A stretch of DNA of 64,000 bases, from NCBI RefSeq assembly GCF_034190915.1, contig NW_026947490.1, forward strand, positions 68,251,494 to 68,315,493, given 5' to 3'. The notes under the pieces are model-generated. The model had not been told where the DNA came from and did no database searches. It saw nothing but the letters and a program-made list of their open reading frames with translations. Below, piece after piece: positions 45,957 through 58,443 of this stretch (position 1 is its first letter; each line of letters opens with the position of its first letter). This DNA comes from Cavia porcellus (taxonomy: Eukaryota; Chordata; Mammalia; Rodentia; Caviidae). A program made the position numbers and the translations under genes.

Positions 45957-46591
45957 AAGCTGCCATCCATGCTGGGTTCCCTGGCCCCAGTCTGCCCTTT
46001 CGTTCACCAGTGTTGGTTACCTGCAGTGAACAGCAGTCTGAAATGATCTTTCAAGACAGTCCACATTCCCATAACTTTCATAGTGTGTTGTTAGAACCGC
46101 TCCGTTTTATTACTGATTGACAGTTACTTTCTTTTTGTACCTCAAGTGTAAATTAAGTTTTATCACAGGTACACGCACATCTCTCTTGTGCACGGGGGAA
46201 CACAGGATGCAGGGCTTGGTATTTCCTGCACTTTCAGGCACACACTGGGGCTCTCAGAGTGCCTCACCATGGGCTTGAGGGTACTATAAGGACATGCTTC
46301 ATATGCATAGCTCTGCTCTCTGGCTTTTCCCTTCTTGAATGCTTCCTAAGACCCTGACGCCTCCTGTGATCATTCCCAGTGAGCTGACCATTGACCTTAA
46401 GGCAAGGGAGTCTCCCATCATGTTCTTCTCAAATGTCCTGCAGCACGGCACCAGCTTTCGACCCTCTGCAGGGGGGTGGAGCAGAATTCTCCTTGTTCAA
46501 TCAAGTTCAAGTTCTCTCATACACGAGCTTTATTTTTCCTGTCTGGTGAATGGAGCTGATTACTTGGCCTGCACTCTTACAGATTTCTAAA

Positions 46592-46633
46592 AACTTGAAC
46601 CCAGGGCCTTTGCACTGAGCTACATTCTCAACA
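46592..46633 (-). mobile_element. ID-type SINE scrap
   Basis: 'cttgaacccagggcctttgc actgagctacattctcaaca': short complement of an ID unit with an internal deletion. Confidence 0.55.
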
Positions 46634-47011
46634 ATGAGAAAGTTGCTCTAGTCTTGGCTAACGACACCAAGTAAGAGGCACCAGGAAAAGAAACATCTTT
46701 CTTCATGAAGGACAAAATCCCATCTCATCCCATTTTTAAGTGTAAATTATTTTCATAAGGAGGTGAAATCCATTGCTGGTTGTTTACTTTTTGTTACAAA
46801 CAGAAAATAGTGGAAGGAGGAGGCTGCAGTGGTCGAGGTCGGCTTACCATTCTGCAGGCAGAAGGTGCATTCATCACACAGCACACAGAACGGCAACCCT
46901 GCGCGACAGCCCTGAACTGAACAGGTCTTGGACCTTTTAAATTCTCTCCCCATGCTGTTTTCAGGAGATCTTCTTCCTAAAGAAAACTGTTCCTTGATCA
47001 CTGCCCTATCA

Positions 47012-47131
47012 GAAGTGTGTACGTGCTCTCCCTACAATCCCAGCATCTTAGGATGCTGAGGCAGGAGAATCGCAAGTTTGAGGCCAGTGTAAGTAATTTA
47101 GGAAAACTCTATCTTAAAAAAAAAAAAAAAA
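47012..47131 (+). mobile_element. B1-type SINE
   Basis: 'ctacaatcccagcatcttag gatgctgaggcaggagaatc gcaagtttgaggccagtgta' and a run of 17 A at 47115-47131. Confidence 0.85.
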
Positions 47132-47957
47132 GTCTAGCCAACTCAGTAACAAGTTGTGTTAGTCCGGTTTTCCTAGTAATAACTTTGGAAAAGCTGATAA
47201 TCTGAACCCGTGGTATGAACCGTGAGATGGTAGGGTTTAGGTAACAGCTTATCGACATTCCAGTACTTGATCACATCTCAGGGAAATCTTGCATCCAGAT
47301 ATGAAGCTGGGATAACTGTTTATGAAAGAATCCCAATACATGGTCTTGTAGATTTTTGGAACATTTGTTAAAAATAGATTGCAGTGTCCATGCCCAAATC
47401 CTCAGCACAGCCCCTAAAATCTCAGTGATCGAGATAAATGCACAGCGAGGAGGCCGGTTCCACACGGCCAAGGCCAGCATCCGCTCTGAAGACAGGTCAG
47501 CAAAGCGGCCACTCCCCCGGGATCTTGCCGACCATCCCTGCTCCTCCCTGCAGAACTGAACCTTGGTCCTGTAGGGCTACTTTCCACTAGTCTGAGAAAC
47601 AGTGCATACCATTAAAGATCACACGGCATTAACATCCTTCCCATCAGTACTGGAAGCAGCTGAGATTGTGTACGTCTGCAGCCATTAAACAAATAGAAAA
47701 GGCACTAAATGTAGTTTAAATTCACTCTGCCGGCTGAGGTAATGGACCCTCCAGCCTGGTAAGGGGACCCCCTGAACTCTTATTTTGGACTCTTTTTAGT
47801 GCTGTCTGTGGGCTTGAGATGGCAAAGCCCAGAACTGCAAGACTGACCTTGGTCTGTAGGGAGAAATGATTGCAAGCCATGAGGTTGTGTAGCATATATT
47901 TTAAAGCGGCAGAGTCTGTGTGTGGGTAGTGTGACCCATAAACAGTGACCATTCGAA

Positions 47958-48052
47958 GGCCCGGGCATGTGGTTCAGTATAGAGTGCTTGCCTTAACTAG
48001 TCAAGGCCTAGGTTCCATCTCCAGCATGGCAAAACAAACAAACAAACCAAAA
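47958..48052 (+). mobile_element. ID-type SINE, old
   Basis: 'gcccgggcatgtggttcagt atagagtgcttgccttaact' ... 'aggttccatctccagcatgg' then an (AAAC)n tail. Confidence 0.75.
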
Positions 48053-48180
48053 CCTCCACCCGACTCTGCTGCAATCTAGAGAAAAGAGCCCAGGGCTCCA
48101 TACAGCTGCTGGACCGGGGGCTTTAACTCTGACTTGGCCACTTTGCCCCCTGCAGCTTCCCATACCCTTTTGCCAACAGA

Positions 48181-48237
48181 TGCGATCAATCCTGTCAAGA
48201 TGCGATCAATCCTGTCAAGATGTGATCAATCCTGTCA
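48181..48237 (+). repeat. 20-bp tandem repeat, 2.9 copies
   Basis: Unit TGCGATCAATCCTGTCAAGA twice, then TGTGATCAATCCTGTCA. Only one base differs between copies. Confidence 0.97.
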
Positions 48238-48773
48238 TCCGTAAAAGACTCTCAGATCGCTTCGTCACAATTGTAGTTTCCTTTGCAATCAAGTGAAATT
48301 TCCCAGAACAGATGAGGGAGCACAGAACAACTTCTATTATAATACTTTTCTACACTTTCTCCTCCCTTGCCGGGAAATGCACTGAGCTATTTGGGATAAA
48401 ACACGTACATTTCAAGACTCAGCAGCCTTGGTGACAGAAAGAAAGGAAATAGGGACTTTTGTTACAGAGCTCTAGCCAACTGCCACAGAGCATTCCAGGG
48501 CGTGTTTAGTTTGAGATCCATGGCCCTCTCCAGATCCCCCACAGCACTCCAAACAAGTGCTAGGATCATTCCACACATGCATCCTAGTGCAAGAAGGCAA
48601 ACATATACCTTGCACGCTCACACCTGTGTTCGCATCTGCCCTAAATGCAGCCTGCTACAATCTTTATCCCCTGCACAGAGTCAGGATGGATGTGGCTTCC
48701 CTGTCCTTTAAGTCACTTTACCTTACAAGCGTTACTCACATGGTACCATGGAGGGACTTCTAGGTGTACGTAC

Positions 48774-48866
48774 CTGACACAGAAGTACAAAACCACGGGT
48801 CCCGACTTTTTAGGGAAATCGTGCTCCAAAACTCTCCGGTCTAACTGCAGCCAGTTTAAGTGGCCC
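48774..48866 (-). CDS. FRMD4A: FRMD4A coding exon, F1 to F2 transition (93 nt)
   Basis: Encodes GHLNWLQLDRRVLEHDFPKK then SGPVVLYFCV, with one base completing Thr at its 5' end and AG starting an Arg codon at its 3' end (segment residues 32-63). This is the end of the F1 lobe; WLQLDRRVLEH and the LYFCVRF strand are typical of FERM proteins. The acceptor is ...cttcctcag (48867 upward). The donor is GTACGT (48768-48773): usable, but with C at +4 instead of the favoured A. The flanking introns are 9,577 nt upstream and 9,880 nt downstream, so the exon sits isolated in about 20 kb of non-coding sequence. The reading frame runs past the donor into intron without a stop for a few codons, which is the normal appearance of unspliced DNA. 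Confidence 0.93.
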
Positions 48867-49269
48867 CTGAGGAAGACAGAGACAAATGGGTTAGGGCTGT
48901 GGACTCTGCAGTGGTGTTCCGAGATGGATGTCCATGTGGACACAGCATGCTGGACCTTCTTCACTTGTATCTTGCCAGGAACAAAGCCAAAAGAATCCCC
49001 AGGGGAACTGAACATCAGGGAGATGCCAAAATCAAGGAACCTCCAAGTTGGGGCTGAGACCCTCCGCCAGCTTCCTGTACTGTGCTGAGAGAGAAGGTAC
49101 TAGGAACCTCCCTCCTGTCCTAAAGTGACCTCACACAACTCTTGACCACCTTTCAAAGCAGGAGGACTCAAAATGCCCTGCAGAAACACATTAATCATGC
49201 TCACAGCATCCTGCCAAGCACATGGGGTAAAAAGTCAGCCATGACAGTTTCTTACAATAATCAAACTCA

Positions 49270-49832
49270 TACCCACTAGAGTGGATTTCCTCCAGTGTAT
49301 TCACCCTAAAATGAAAGCATTTGTCTAAAGACTCTTACATTATTGTTCTGACACTTCCCAGTCGCTGCCTGCATAATACTGTACATGAACACACATCTCA
49401 GAGACAACCCTAAATCTGAGAGAACCCCAGCATTTGCCAATAGGGGGCTGGGGGGACGAGCGGTGATATCTTCACACCGCAGATTCCATGCAGCAGTGCA
49501 GAGAAGGCGGTACTGCCACATGCAGCAGCAGGGATGGGATGCAAAACCACTATGCTAAGTAAAGAAGCCTTAGTTTGAAAAATGTACAGACTGTGTGGCT
49601 GCATTTATATAAAGATCAAGAGAGCACAGAGTAATCTACAGTGGCCGAAAGCAGCTCAGGCAGCCTGGGGGTGTGAGGGACATAAGAAGGGACATTTGCG
49701 GTGATGGGTGTGTACGTGGTCTTCCCCGTGGTAAGGACTACACAGATGTAGACACATGGCTAAAACTCAGCACCGCACACTTTTGCACATCATGCGCCAT
49801 TTAGAATATAAACCACAGCAACATGAGGTGAG
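49270..49832 (+). mobile_element. L1 LINE 3' end
   Basis: 'gtacagactgtgtggctgca tttatataaagatcaagaga' ... 'ggtgatgggtgtgtacgtgg' ... 'cacttttgcacatcatgcgc' is a typical old L1 3' UTR; the upstream part is less certain. Confidence 0.7.
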
Positions 49833-51440
49833 GGGCTGGTAGAGCTCCTTTGGTGCTTCTTCTCCTGCTCTCCTCTTTCTCTAGGAACACAGACCTGCGG
49901 CTCTACACAAGCACTCAGATGTGCAGCAGAAGGCAGTCAGCATGCTCTTTCTTCCCTCCCCGAGCCTGTGTTCTTCCAGAGACTGACACTCAACTGCTGT
50001 TCTGCAGTTAGCTATGTAAGTGCCACTAGCACTGGGACCATGAGCTGGGAGAACTGGATGGAGCTGATCTAGTGCGGGGGTCCAAGAAGCACTTCCTGGT
50101 GTTTGCACTGATTAGCAGTGTAGTGTTTACTTGGATTAGAGAAATGGGAACCGTCTTCCTAACAGGAAAGCAGCACATGCAAAGGCCCTGGGTTGAGAAG
50201 AAACCCAGCACCTGAGAGTTGTGTAACAGGGAGAGGTGGGCAGCACCCTGGAGGATACACAGTCCTGGCTCCAGCTGTGATTTGTTCTTTCCTGCCTCAG
50301 CTCAACATCCTGGAGCACGTGGGACCTGTCACTACTTTACAACTGCACTCACACTGAGCAGACCTATGGCCTGCATTTGCTCAAGTGACTGTGGGCAGCA
50401 CCAGCGCTGGAATGGACGTGCCTGTGAGAGGGTCAATGGAAAGAAAGTCTGTCCGCATCACTGCTTAAACTCACTTCTTCTATCACATGCTTCTGTCCCC
50501 CTTCTGAACCATCATTCAATTTACACCTTTTGGACAAGGAAACAGACAAAGAACAATAGCCATAATGAAACCTTTCGTTGGGTTAAGTCTGTGCCTTTGG
50601 GAGGGCACTCGCTCTGCCTCTGAATAGCATCCTCTGATGCACTGGGCCTTTATTGCTTCACCCTAACAATCTCTACTTGGAAAAACTCTTCCTGTTCACT
50701 GTTGTGTTGTTTTTTTTTAATTACTTTGCTCTGAATACAGGAAGGAATAAAAAAACCCACAAATGTTTCTAAGTAAACTGACAGGGCCATCAAAGCTGCC
50801 ATTCACCTGGGGCACAGGATCATGGGACAGAAGGACAGGGTGCCAACATCATAGCTGGGCACAGCCGAAAGCCAGCGACACCCTGCAGGGATCCCTCTGC
50901 GCCTCAGCTCCTGCTGCTCCCTCAGCCCAGGATGCCCCTGCCCCACTCCTTCACTCAGCAGTCCAGCCCATGCTCAAACACATGGCCCTACTGTGCCACA
51001 AAAAAGCCCTGACCAGCCCCGGTCTCCCTTGGGGCTCCACCCCTAACCCCAGTCGGTTGTTCCTGCATCAGGCTCAATGTTCTCTGTAGTCTTCCTACAT
51101 CTGACAATGTCTCCAACCTGTCTCACAAGATCAAAATGTGCATGCAGATCGCATGGATGGTGTTGGACACATGCTGGAAGGGTAATAAGCCACAGCCACG
51201 CCCTGCCTCTGCAGAACCCGGGACTCTCAGAGGCTTCTCTCCCTGCCCAGCCTCCCAAAGGTGTCCTCTGCCGGCTGCACACCACCTGACTCTCAGTGCT
51301 TCTCCTGCTCGGGAGCCAGGCCTGTCTCTCCATCTTCTTCACCAAATGCTCAGCCTGGGCACTGATCCAGGCTGAGTTCCAAGTCCTCCCTTTAGACTGA
51401 CTGCTGGAGACTTCTGTGTTGAAGGTCCTCCAAAGACTCA

Positions 51441-51727
51441 TGCTCTGCAGGTTTTGTCCTCAGCCTGTGGTGAGATTGGCAGGTGGTGGAACCTTAAGAG
51501 TCAAAGCCTAGTGGAGGAAGTGAGGTACGGGTCGGGAGTGGGCTTGAAAGCGACCCTGGGAGCCCAGCCCTTTCCTGTCCTTTATTTCCTGTCTGCCTTT
51601 GCTCCGCCTTGTGCTCCTGCCATGATGTGGTGCCTCAGCCCTGCTTCAAAGCAACAGGGCCGAGTGGCCATAGGCTGACACCCCTGAAACCATGGACAGA
51701 AATAAATCTGAAGGTTTTGGATTGTGG
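51441..51727 (+). mobile_element. MaLR-type LTR, partial
   Basis: 'gtggtgagattggcaggtgg tggaacctt', 'gcctagtggaggaagtgagg', 'gtgctcctgccatgatgtgg tgcctcag', 'aagcaacagggccgagtggc' and 'accatggacagaaataaatc': the same LTR lineage as 55.7 kb. AATAAA at 51701-51706 would be the LTR poly(A) signal. Confidence 0.72.
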
Positions 51728-51809
51728 CATCTAGGAGGCAATTAGCCCCATCTTATAAAATTACGTGACAAATAAGACCTGTAGCTGCAAATTAATTCTA
51801 AGTTTTTAA

Positions 51810-51828
51810 CAGTTTTTTTTTTTTTTTT
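51810..51828 (+). repeat. Poly-T run
   Basis: About 18 T followed by AATTCC; no SINE body recognised. Confidence 0.9.
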
Positions 51829-51837
51829 AATTCCTCA

Positions 51838-51902
51838 GAATATAGCACAGTGCCTGGGAAATATCAGGGCTCTAAAGGGCAGAATGTTCTTGAATGAGTT
51901 AT
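51838..51902 (+). mobile_element. L2 LINE 3'-end fragment
   Basis: 'tatagcacagtgcctgggaa' ... 'gttcttgaatga'. Confidence 0.55.
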
Positions 51903-52999
51903 TGCTTAGGAAGGCAATCTACTCATGATCATGCACATTTAAATTTTTACCTTCGGTCTCATAAGATTTCTTAATTAAGGGTCTGATGACAGCAGCCTTT
52001 TCATGATCCTCACATGAGAAATCTTTGAATTACACACAGACCGCAATGGTACAAAGATACGGGGACTTCTCCCCGGCCTACAAGGCCGAGAAGGAGGAAG
52101 ACCTGAGAAACAGAATGTTCCAGTGTGCTCTCTTGCAATCAGGCAAAGGCCTGGGATTGAGAAATCCTCAGCCCAGCCTAAGGGACAACACTACTGACCG
52201 CACGGGGTGCTGGCCGAGCCTGAGGTCCCTGGGGGCGTCATTCACAAGCTGAAGAACGTCAAAAGGAACAGAGAGGCACCGCTGTCCCTTGGATACCACT
52301 GTTAGTGGCTCACTGCCCACCCTTCTTCGACCATGCTGACGGAGAATGGGTGGATTCCAGCTCTCAACTGCTCCGCTCCCTACATCAGTAATGAACTCAC
52401 TTAACGGGAAGTCCCTTTCTTCCTGACTGCATATGGGTCTTGATTTTATCAAGCAACTGATGAGAAAATAATGTAAGAAAAATGGCTAGGAAGTAACGAG
52501 AGTGAGGGGGAATCACCCTAAATTAAAGAGTCTCTAAGGAACAGTGGGTCTCCTTTCCCACCACTTCTGCCAACTCTTCACCGTAACTCTGTAAGGAGTG
52601 GCTGACACATACTATCCCCGGAGAAGTGGCTTCCTCACATGCACAGCTCACGGACTCGCAGGAGGAGTCCCCTCCCCATTTTAAGGCCCTATAAAAGTCT
52701 CCTGAAGGCTGCTGACAAAGAGAGAGGCTGAGGGAACAAGAAATTCACCCAAGGTCCCTTAGGTGAGTGCCAATTATTTGGGCAAAAGCTAAAGGATGGA
52801 TTAGAGTTATGTGGGAACTGTAATGTGGGACCTCTGGTGTAAGCTGCAGTAAGATTTGTTACAGTGCTGTCTCTGCTTATTTTACTTGGTCTGAAGTTCT
52901 GCAGATGGAACCCACGGCCCCCACACAGAACTACGTCTCCTGCTTGCCTGCCTTATCTACCTGCCTTCCTCCCTTCTCTCCTTTTCTCCCGTTTTCTTT

Positions 53000-53112
53000 C
53001 TGAGGGAGCCTCGCTGAGTTGCTAAGTTGCCCAGGTTAAACTCAAACATTGCGCTTTCTGCCTCCGTCTCCCAGAGAGCTGGGATTATAGGCACACACTG
53101 ACACACTCAGCT
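53000..53112 (-). mobile_element. B1-type SINE, diverged
   Basis: 'gagttgctaagttgcccagg' ... 'ctgcctccgtctcccagaga gctgggattataggcacaca': complement of a 7SL-type SINE. Confidence 0.75.
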
Positions 53113-54888
53113 CTCAAGCCATTTTTTGAGGGAGACGCACAAGTATTTCCTGTGTACAGTTAACTAAGAGATGCCAAATAGCTTGGCTTTCATAAACCCC
53201 ATAATTTTCCATTTAAGAATTCACATTTGCCAATAACAAAGCCAAAAATAAAATTGTGGGTAAGTAAATAAATAAATATTACCAATGTGGACGGAGTACT
53301 CTTTTATTACCTTGCTGATACCTGTCTCTAAAGCTGATGGAGATAACACTCATTTTTGGTTGCACTAAGTCAAAATATTGAGTCTGTAATAAAATATGCA
53401 ATAGCTTCCAGGCAATAGAAATTGGGTGCATTTTTTTTTTAAAAATCACTTTTAGCTACTAGAAACAGATTTTTGATTCAAGTGTTGGCACCTTCAGTGG
53501 AGGTGGCCTCGGGGAGAGCTTTGCTTCTAGAGTTCCTGAGCTGGGGGTGTGACAAGTCTGTCTTAACTCATCCCTTCTCATGACCTAGAGAGAGAAGGGT
53601 ACCTGCGCTTTTTAGACCCTTCCACTGTAGACAGATTACTTCTTACGGAGTGGGTTTCTGCAAAAAGTCAAAGCATGCATCTGACATTCTTGCTGGATGG
53701 AGGTGGGCATGTGGGAGACACTTGGGGTAAGGATGGTAGTTCCTTGGTGTCCTTGATTCTGAAGTGCACTGGCTTTTCCAGAAGAGCCCAGGGACACCCG
53801 TTTAGCTTGAAACCCTCGAATAGCAGAACATGGTCAAGGCAGGGCAAGTACTAGGGAGACCAAGTTACTAACTCAGGAGCTATTCATTCCAATGGGAATT
53901 TCTGACTTTAATTGTTTATTTATGGAGGAATCGTTTCCCCACTATGATGTCTTACAACTGTTTCAAACTCTCTTTACAACCCCTCCCACAATGACTTATT
54001 AATCACCTCCTGAATAACACAAGCCCCAAAAGACCATTCTTTCTGGAGCCCAAGGGTTAACAGGGGATACTAAGTAAATTACTTGTTAAGCAGCTGAATG
54101 CCTCAGCTCCATAATATTCAACTGCCACTGGGGGTAGACACTGGGTTCGCCCTTAACTAAATGGTCCCACATGAAGGCTTCACTCTGCTCCCCGGCCCAG
54201 GCCTGGGCTCCTCAACACCATGTCCACTGGGCAGGAAAGGTGAGGAGGAACTGGGCCTCTAGACCTCCGGGACCGCACTACCATTCTTTATTTACCTGGG
54301 CTATACACAAGAGAGTTGTGTGCACACCTTCCAGAATCACTAGATACAAGATGCCTGCTCCACTGGGGTAGCTCAAGGCCAAGTCCCTGAGGCCTAGGAC
54401 AGCCCTGCAGGAGACCATGGCTGCAGACTTTCTCCTGTCCTGTGTCCCCCTCCTCACGCTGGAGTTCATGAATGGAAACCCCAGGCTCCTTTCCAAATAT
54501 ACTGTACCCCCAAGTGGCTACCACAACTGGGAACTTGCTTTTGTACTTCGCTGACGTTTCAGTGGTAGGTAAGCTTGCTTGTCTACTAGGGCCTCTGCAG
54601 ATGCCTTGGCCATTGGAGCAAAGGCTAGGTTCAGGCAGAGGCAAGGCCAAAGCCAGAGGATGCATGCACCTAGGAGCCAGCACGCTGGGCACCACATCTG
54701 CAGACGCCCTTCCGAATCACTAAAATGTCAGCAAAAATTTTATATGTAAACCTTTGTGAAAAGAAGGAATATAATTTCTTCATCTCAGAGGGTTGGTGAC
54801 GAAATAATAGGTTAAGAACTGCTCATTTTCTCAATTGATACGTACAAACACATTCCAATTCTACCAGGATTTGGTTTATTTTTTAAAA

Positions 54889-55034
54889 TTTTTTTGAGAT
54901 ACAGGGTCTTGTTCTGCAGTTCAGGCTGCCCTTGAACTCACTAGGTAGCCCAGGCTGGCCTGGAACTCAAGGAGATCCTCTTGCTTCAATCGCCTGAGTG
55001 CTGGGACTACAGGTATGTGCCACTACGCCCAGCT
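54889..55034 (-). mobile_element. B1-type SINE
   Basis: 'tttttttgagatacagggtc' ... 'tagcccaggctggcctggaa' ... 'gctgggactacaggtatgtg ccactacgcccagctg'. Well preserved. Confidence 0.92.
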
Positions 55035-55128
55035 GTACTCAGTTCTTAAACAGTACACTAATGCCTGAGTTTTTCCTTTTATTCCTTCGCATTTCTACAT
55101 ATTTCTTAACTTTTTCAAAAACAGGGAA

Positions 55129-55213
55129 GGCAGGCGTGGTGGATTACACTGTAAACCCAGTGTAGCATATGTAGAGCTCAGGGATCAATCCTCAGTACTA
55201 CAAAGAAAAACAT
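55129..55213 (+). mobile_element. B1-ID dimer with internal deletion
   Basis: 'ggcaggcgtggtggattaca ctgtaaaccc' (7SL head) jumps directly to 'agctcagggatcaatcctca gtac' (ID end) and an A-rich tail; the middle is missing. Confidence 0.7.
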
Positions 55214-55736
55214 GTTAAAAAATTGGAGAAGGAAGAATGAGTTTCAATGCTGCTAAAATGTTGATTACTACTAGCACTAAATATTCTCAGGCATAACTCT
55301 TTCACTGTGGACTTAGACACTTTATTAATAATTAATATAACTTGTCAGTGAGAGCTGCTAAGAGAAACTCCCAATTTCTTCTCTGCATTTTGTTTCAGAT
55401 ATGTTTTCTGAGCTGGCATCTACATCTCACAAAACATCATTAACAAGAAGTAGTATTGGAAGAACTACAGACGATCCATGGCCTGAGACTCATTTTTTCA
55501 AGGACCCCCACTGTGGCCAGTGATTCTGCATTTGCAGCTCCCAAGCGCTGACCAAAGGGTGCATTAGGCAAACTATGTCGTCTGTCACACACAGGTTGCC
55601 ACAAGGACAGAGCTTCTGCTGCCCTTCACTGTCCAGCAGAGTAGCACGTGCCTAAGGCACAGAGCACACACAGACCTCACTGCCTGATCTGAAGACTCTG
55701 TTAGGGGAAGGATGGGGATGCGTTCTAGTGTTTGCC

Positions 55737-56107
55737 CAGTGTCCTGGGTACTTATTACTAAGATGAAACACCTGACGCCCAAAGTTAAGGGAGGAAAGTT
55801 CTATCTGGCTCAGTTTGTAGAGGTTTCCGTCCATAACCAGCTGACTCCAAGGCAGGGTGGCATGGCAGAGGGGCAACCGTTCTTGGCAATGGAGGACAGC
55901 AAAAACAACAAGGAGCTTAACAGCGGCTTTCTGCCTCCTTTTATTTTATCCAGACTACTAGGATTAGGGTGGTGCCAAATCATTCAGTGGACTAATTTAG
56001 TTATCACATACCCTTGATCCCAGCATCACACAGTCTAGATTCAGCCGCCTCTGAAAAGCCCCACCTATGACCACATAGGGCTTTAGGGGACATGTAGACA
56101 CAGCCAT
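55737..56107 (-). mobile_element. MaLR-type LTR, reverse orientation
   Basis: 'aggaaagttctatctggctc agtttgtagaggtttccgtc', 'ggcagggtggcatggcagag', 'aaaagccccacctatgacca' and 'tttaggggacatgtagacac': complement of the LTR lineage seen at 51.4 kb. Confidence 0.65.
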
Positions 56108-56167
56108 AACACCTAGCAATTGTGAGACCCTGGGTTTGATTCCCAGCACTGCATAAATAAGTAAAGG
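56108..56167 (+). mobile_element. ID-type SINE 3' half
   Basis: 'aacacctagcaattgtgaga ccctgggtttgattcccagc actgcataaataa': 5'-truncated unit with an intact B-box-like sequence, next to the LTR edge. Confidence 0.7.
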
Positions 56168-56178
56168 AATTTATTTCT

Positions 56179-56308
56179 CTTGTTGGATGTGGTGGCACAG
56201 CCCTGCAATCCCAGCACTGGGGAGGCTGACACGGGAGGATCATTGCCAGGAGTTTGTAGGGAATTTAAAGCCAACCTGGACTACATACAGAGACTGTCTC
56301 AAAAAACC
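56179..56308 (+). mobile_element. B1-type SINE
   Basis: 'ttggatgtggtggcacagcc ctgcaatcccagcactgggg aggctgacacgggagg' ... 'agactgtctcaaaaaa'. Confidence 0.9.
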
Positions 56309-58443
56309 GAAGAACCCTTTCCACACAGAGGGAAGGGTGGGGACAGACTCTAAAGCTGGGCCAGCACTTTCTGACACAGGAATTATCAACCCAAACCAGC
56401 TCCCACTCACAGACAAAATTGTGTGGGGTGAATTTTGTTCTTCCATTTCCACCCAGGGGCTCTTTGTCAGCTAGGACACTACCAGACACGAAGCACCATC
56501 CTGAATCCTGGTGTCTTCCTGTGCTGACCCTCTGGAGCCCTGGTCCTTGATTCCTTCTGGGCCCCTGACGCTGGCCCCCTTCCTACACAGCAGACGTACC
56601 TGCCAGCACCAGCCCCTGGTCACTGCCACTCCTGCCACCACTGGAGAAACCCAGCTGGCCACATGGGCAAGAGCAGTGGTGGTGGTCACATAGTCTATGG
56701 ACCTTACTCTCCGCTAACACCACTACCGGGTGGAAACCATGCTTCTCTCCGGCTTGCCACACTCACGTGCACACATACTCACTCTTCTGGACCACCCGCC
56801 AGTGTTGCTCAGCCCTGCACAGTTACTCAGCTGTACGGTTATGTGGCCTGCATCTCCCTTCCGTGATGCTGGCTTTTGTCCCCTCTCTTTCAAGGGAGAA
56901 GAGGGACTCTCTCCCTTTCAACTGATTCCTGCTGCTGAGTTGTTAGTGGTCAGACCTCTGCCCATTAGGCCCAGGATAATTGACTCTTGTTAATTCAAAG
57001 GGGAAGTCTAGTCTGATCAGGAGTTCAGGAATCTTTTTGTTGAGTAAACTTATGTGGGAAATGGGAACAATGAGATATGATTAATTGAAGCATACAGTTT
57101 CCTTCTAATTAGTGGAAACAATGTGAAGAGCAATTTAAGGGACTTACAGTGATTCTCAAGAGAAAGAGTAGAATATTTTTTCATTCATGGAAGTAATTGT
57201 TCTAGATGTTCAGTTGCTTAAAAGTATTTTGTTTTTGATTACTCTGCTGGCTCCTCTCCTGCACAAGCCTCTCCTCCCATCTGACCTTACTGGGTTCCAT
57301 CTGGAGGCCAGCAAGGCCTCAGACAAGAGTGACCTTCCTGCCACAGGAAGGCCTCAGTTGCCTATAGGCTCCAGAAGCAGGGCTGACCTTGATCTTGAGG
57401 AGGACATGGCTTTGCTCCTAACACACTGCTGCTCCAAATACCACTGACTGACAGGATGACTGTATGTTCCAATTTGCCTGACACAGCCTGAGCTAGAAAC
57501 CCTTTTATCCCTGGCAACTCCATCTGAATAACAGGATATAGACCCTTGTCCATTTGCAGCTCCCTGAGGCCAAGGGTAGCCATGCACAAGTACACGTGGT
57601 CATTCATCTGACCAGTATGACTGGCACCTGCTCTTACTTTGGAACTGGTCCTGCCTTGATGATACCACAGATTCCTGGGGCATGAGCCATTCGACCCACC
57701 CGCTAATCAAACTGATTGGTAACCATCTTTGAAAACCATCTCCACAACTCTAAGGTTTACATAGGTATACATGGATATACACAGAGAAAATTATGGTACA
57801 ATCGCTTAGGATTGCTTATTCTTATCTAGGAATTTGGGTGGTATTCAGTTATCTTTTGATAATAGTGCATTAATACAAAATAGAAATTTTAGTAGATATT
57901 CTTTCCTTGTATTGCAAAACATCACTTTATAAAACTAAACTGAAAAACTACTGAAAGTAAATATACGTCTCATCAGATGACTGATCTGAATTTCTGATTT
58001 CTGTATCCTGTTTCAGCTTAGATGGTCAAACTGCCCAGATAGTTTTCATTTTGAATTTATCATCAAATTTACTTCCTGTTAGTATTAATCCAATACTGGA
58101 GAGAATCATTTAATTTTCCAGAAGTTTTCGTTTAACTTTAATGAAAACCAAACCCATACAGATACACTTTTGAAGAAAAATAAACATTTTGGTCTGAATA
58201 TGAACCTGCTTGATTATAAGAATGAGTTCACCTAACGATTTCACAATATTAGCATCACCCTAATTACAGCCTGCGGCTGTTCCAGGCTGGGGATTGTGAG
58301 CATTTTGAAATCCGGATGGTGAACCTGGACTGACCCCCAACCACGGACGCAGCTGGCTTGCAGCTGATTCGGAGCTCACTTTGGAGGCTGTAGTTGCTGG
58401 CCCTGCCGTGTCCTCCGGCGCCCAGGGTGCCAGTGACACTTAC

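Larger units (their letters stand above)
38894..48773 (-). other. FRMD4A: FRMD4A intron, 9,880 nt
   Basis: Contains a MIR-like fragment (39755-39858), a GGAA tract (40481-40528), L2 (41040-41125), young ID (41213-41326), L1 tail (41700-41880), a CTCF-like site (42337-42355), GT tracts (45102-45143, 45816-45886), degraded ID and B1 copies (45894-48052) and a 20-bp tandem repeat (48181-48237). The 42.4-45.1 kb part is GC-richer unique sequence with no supported gene, although several open frames occur there on both strands. Confidence 0.85.
48867..58443 (-). other. FRMD4A: FRMD4A intron, 9,577 nt
   Basis: Contains an L1 3' end (49270-49832), MaLR-type LTRs in opposite orientations (51441-51727 plus; 55737-56107 minus), an L2 scrap (51838-51902) and B1/ID-type SINEs (53000-53112, 54889-55034, 55129-55213, 56108-56167, 56179-56308). 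56.4-58.4 kb shows no repeat or gene; its last part is AT-rich unique sequence. Confidence 0.85.

Noticed and set aside
48181..48237. CRISPR-like direct repeats
   Set aside because: Units are directly contiguous without spacers, and the genome is mammalian.
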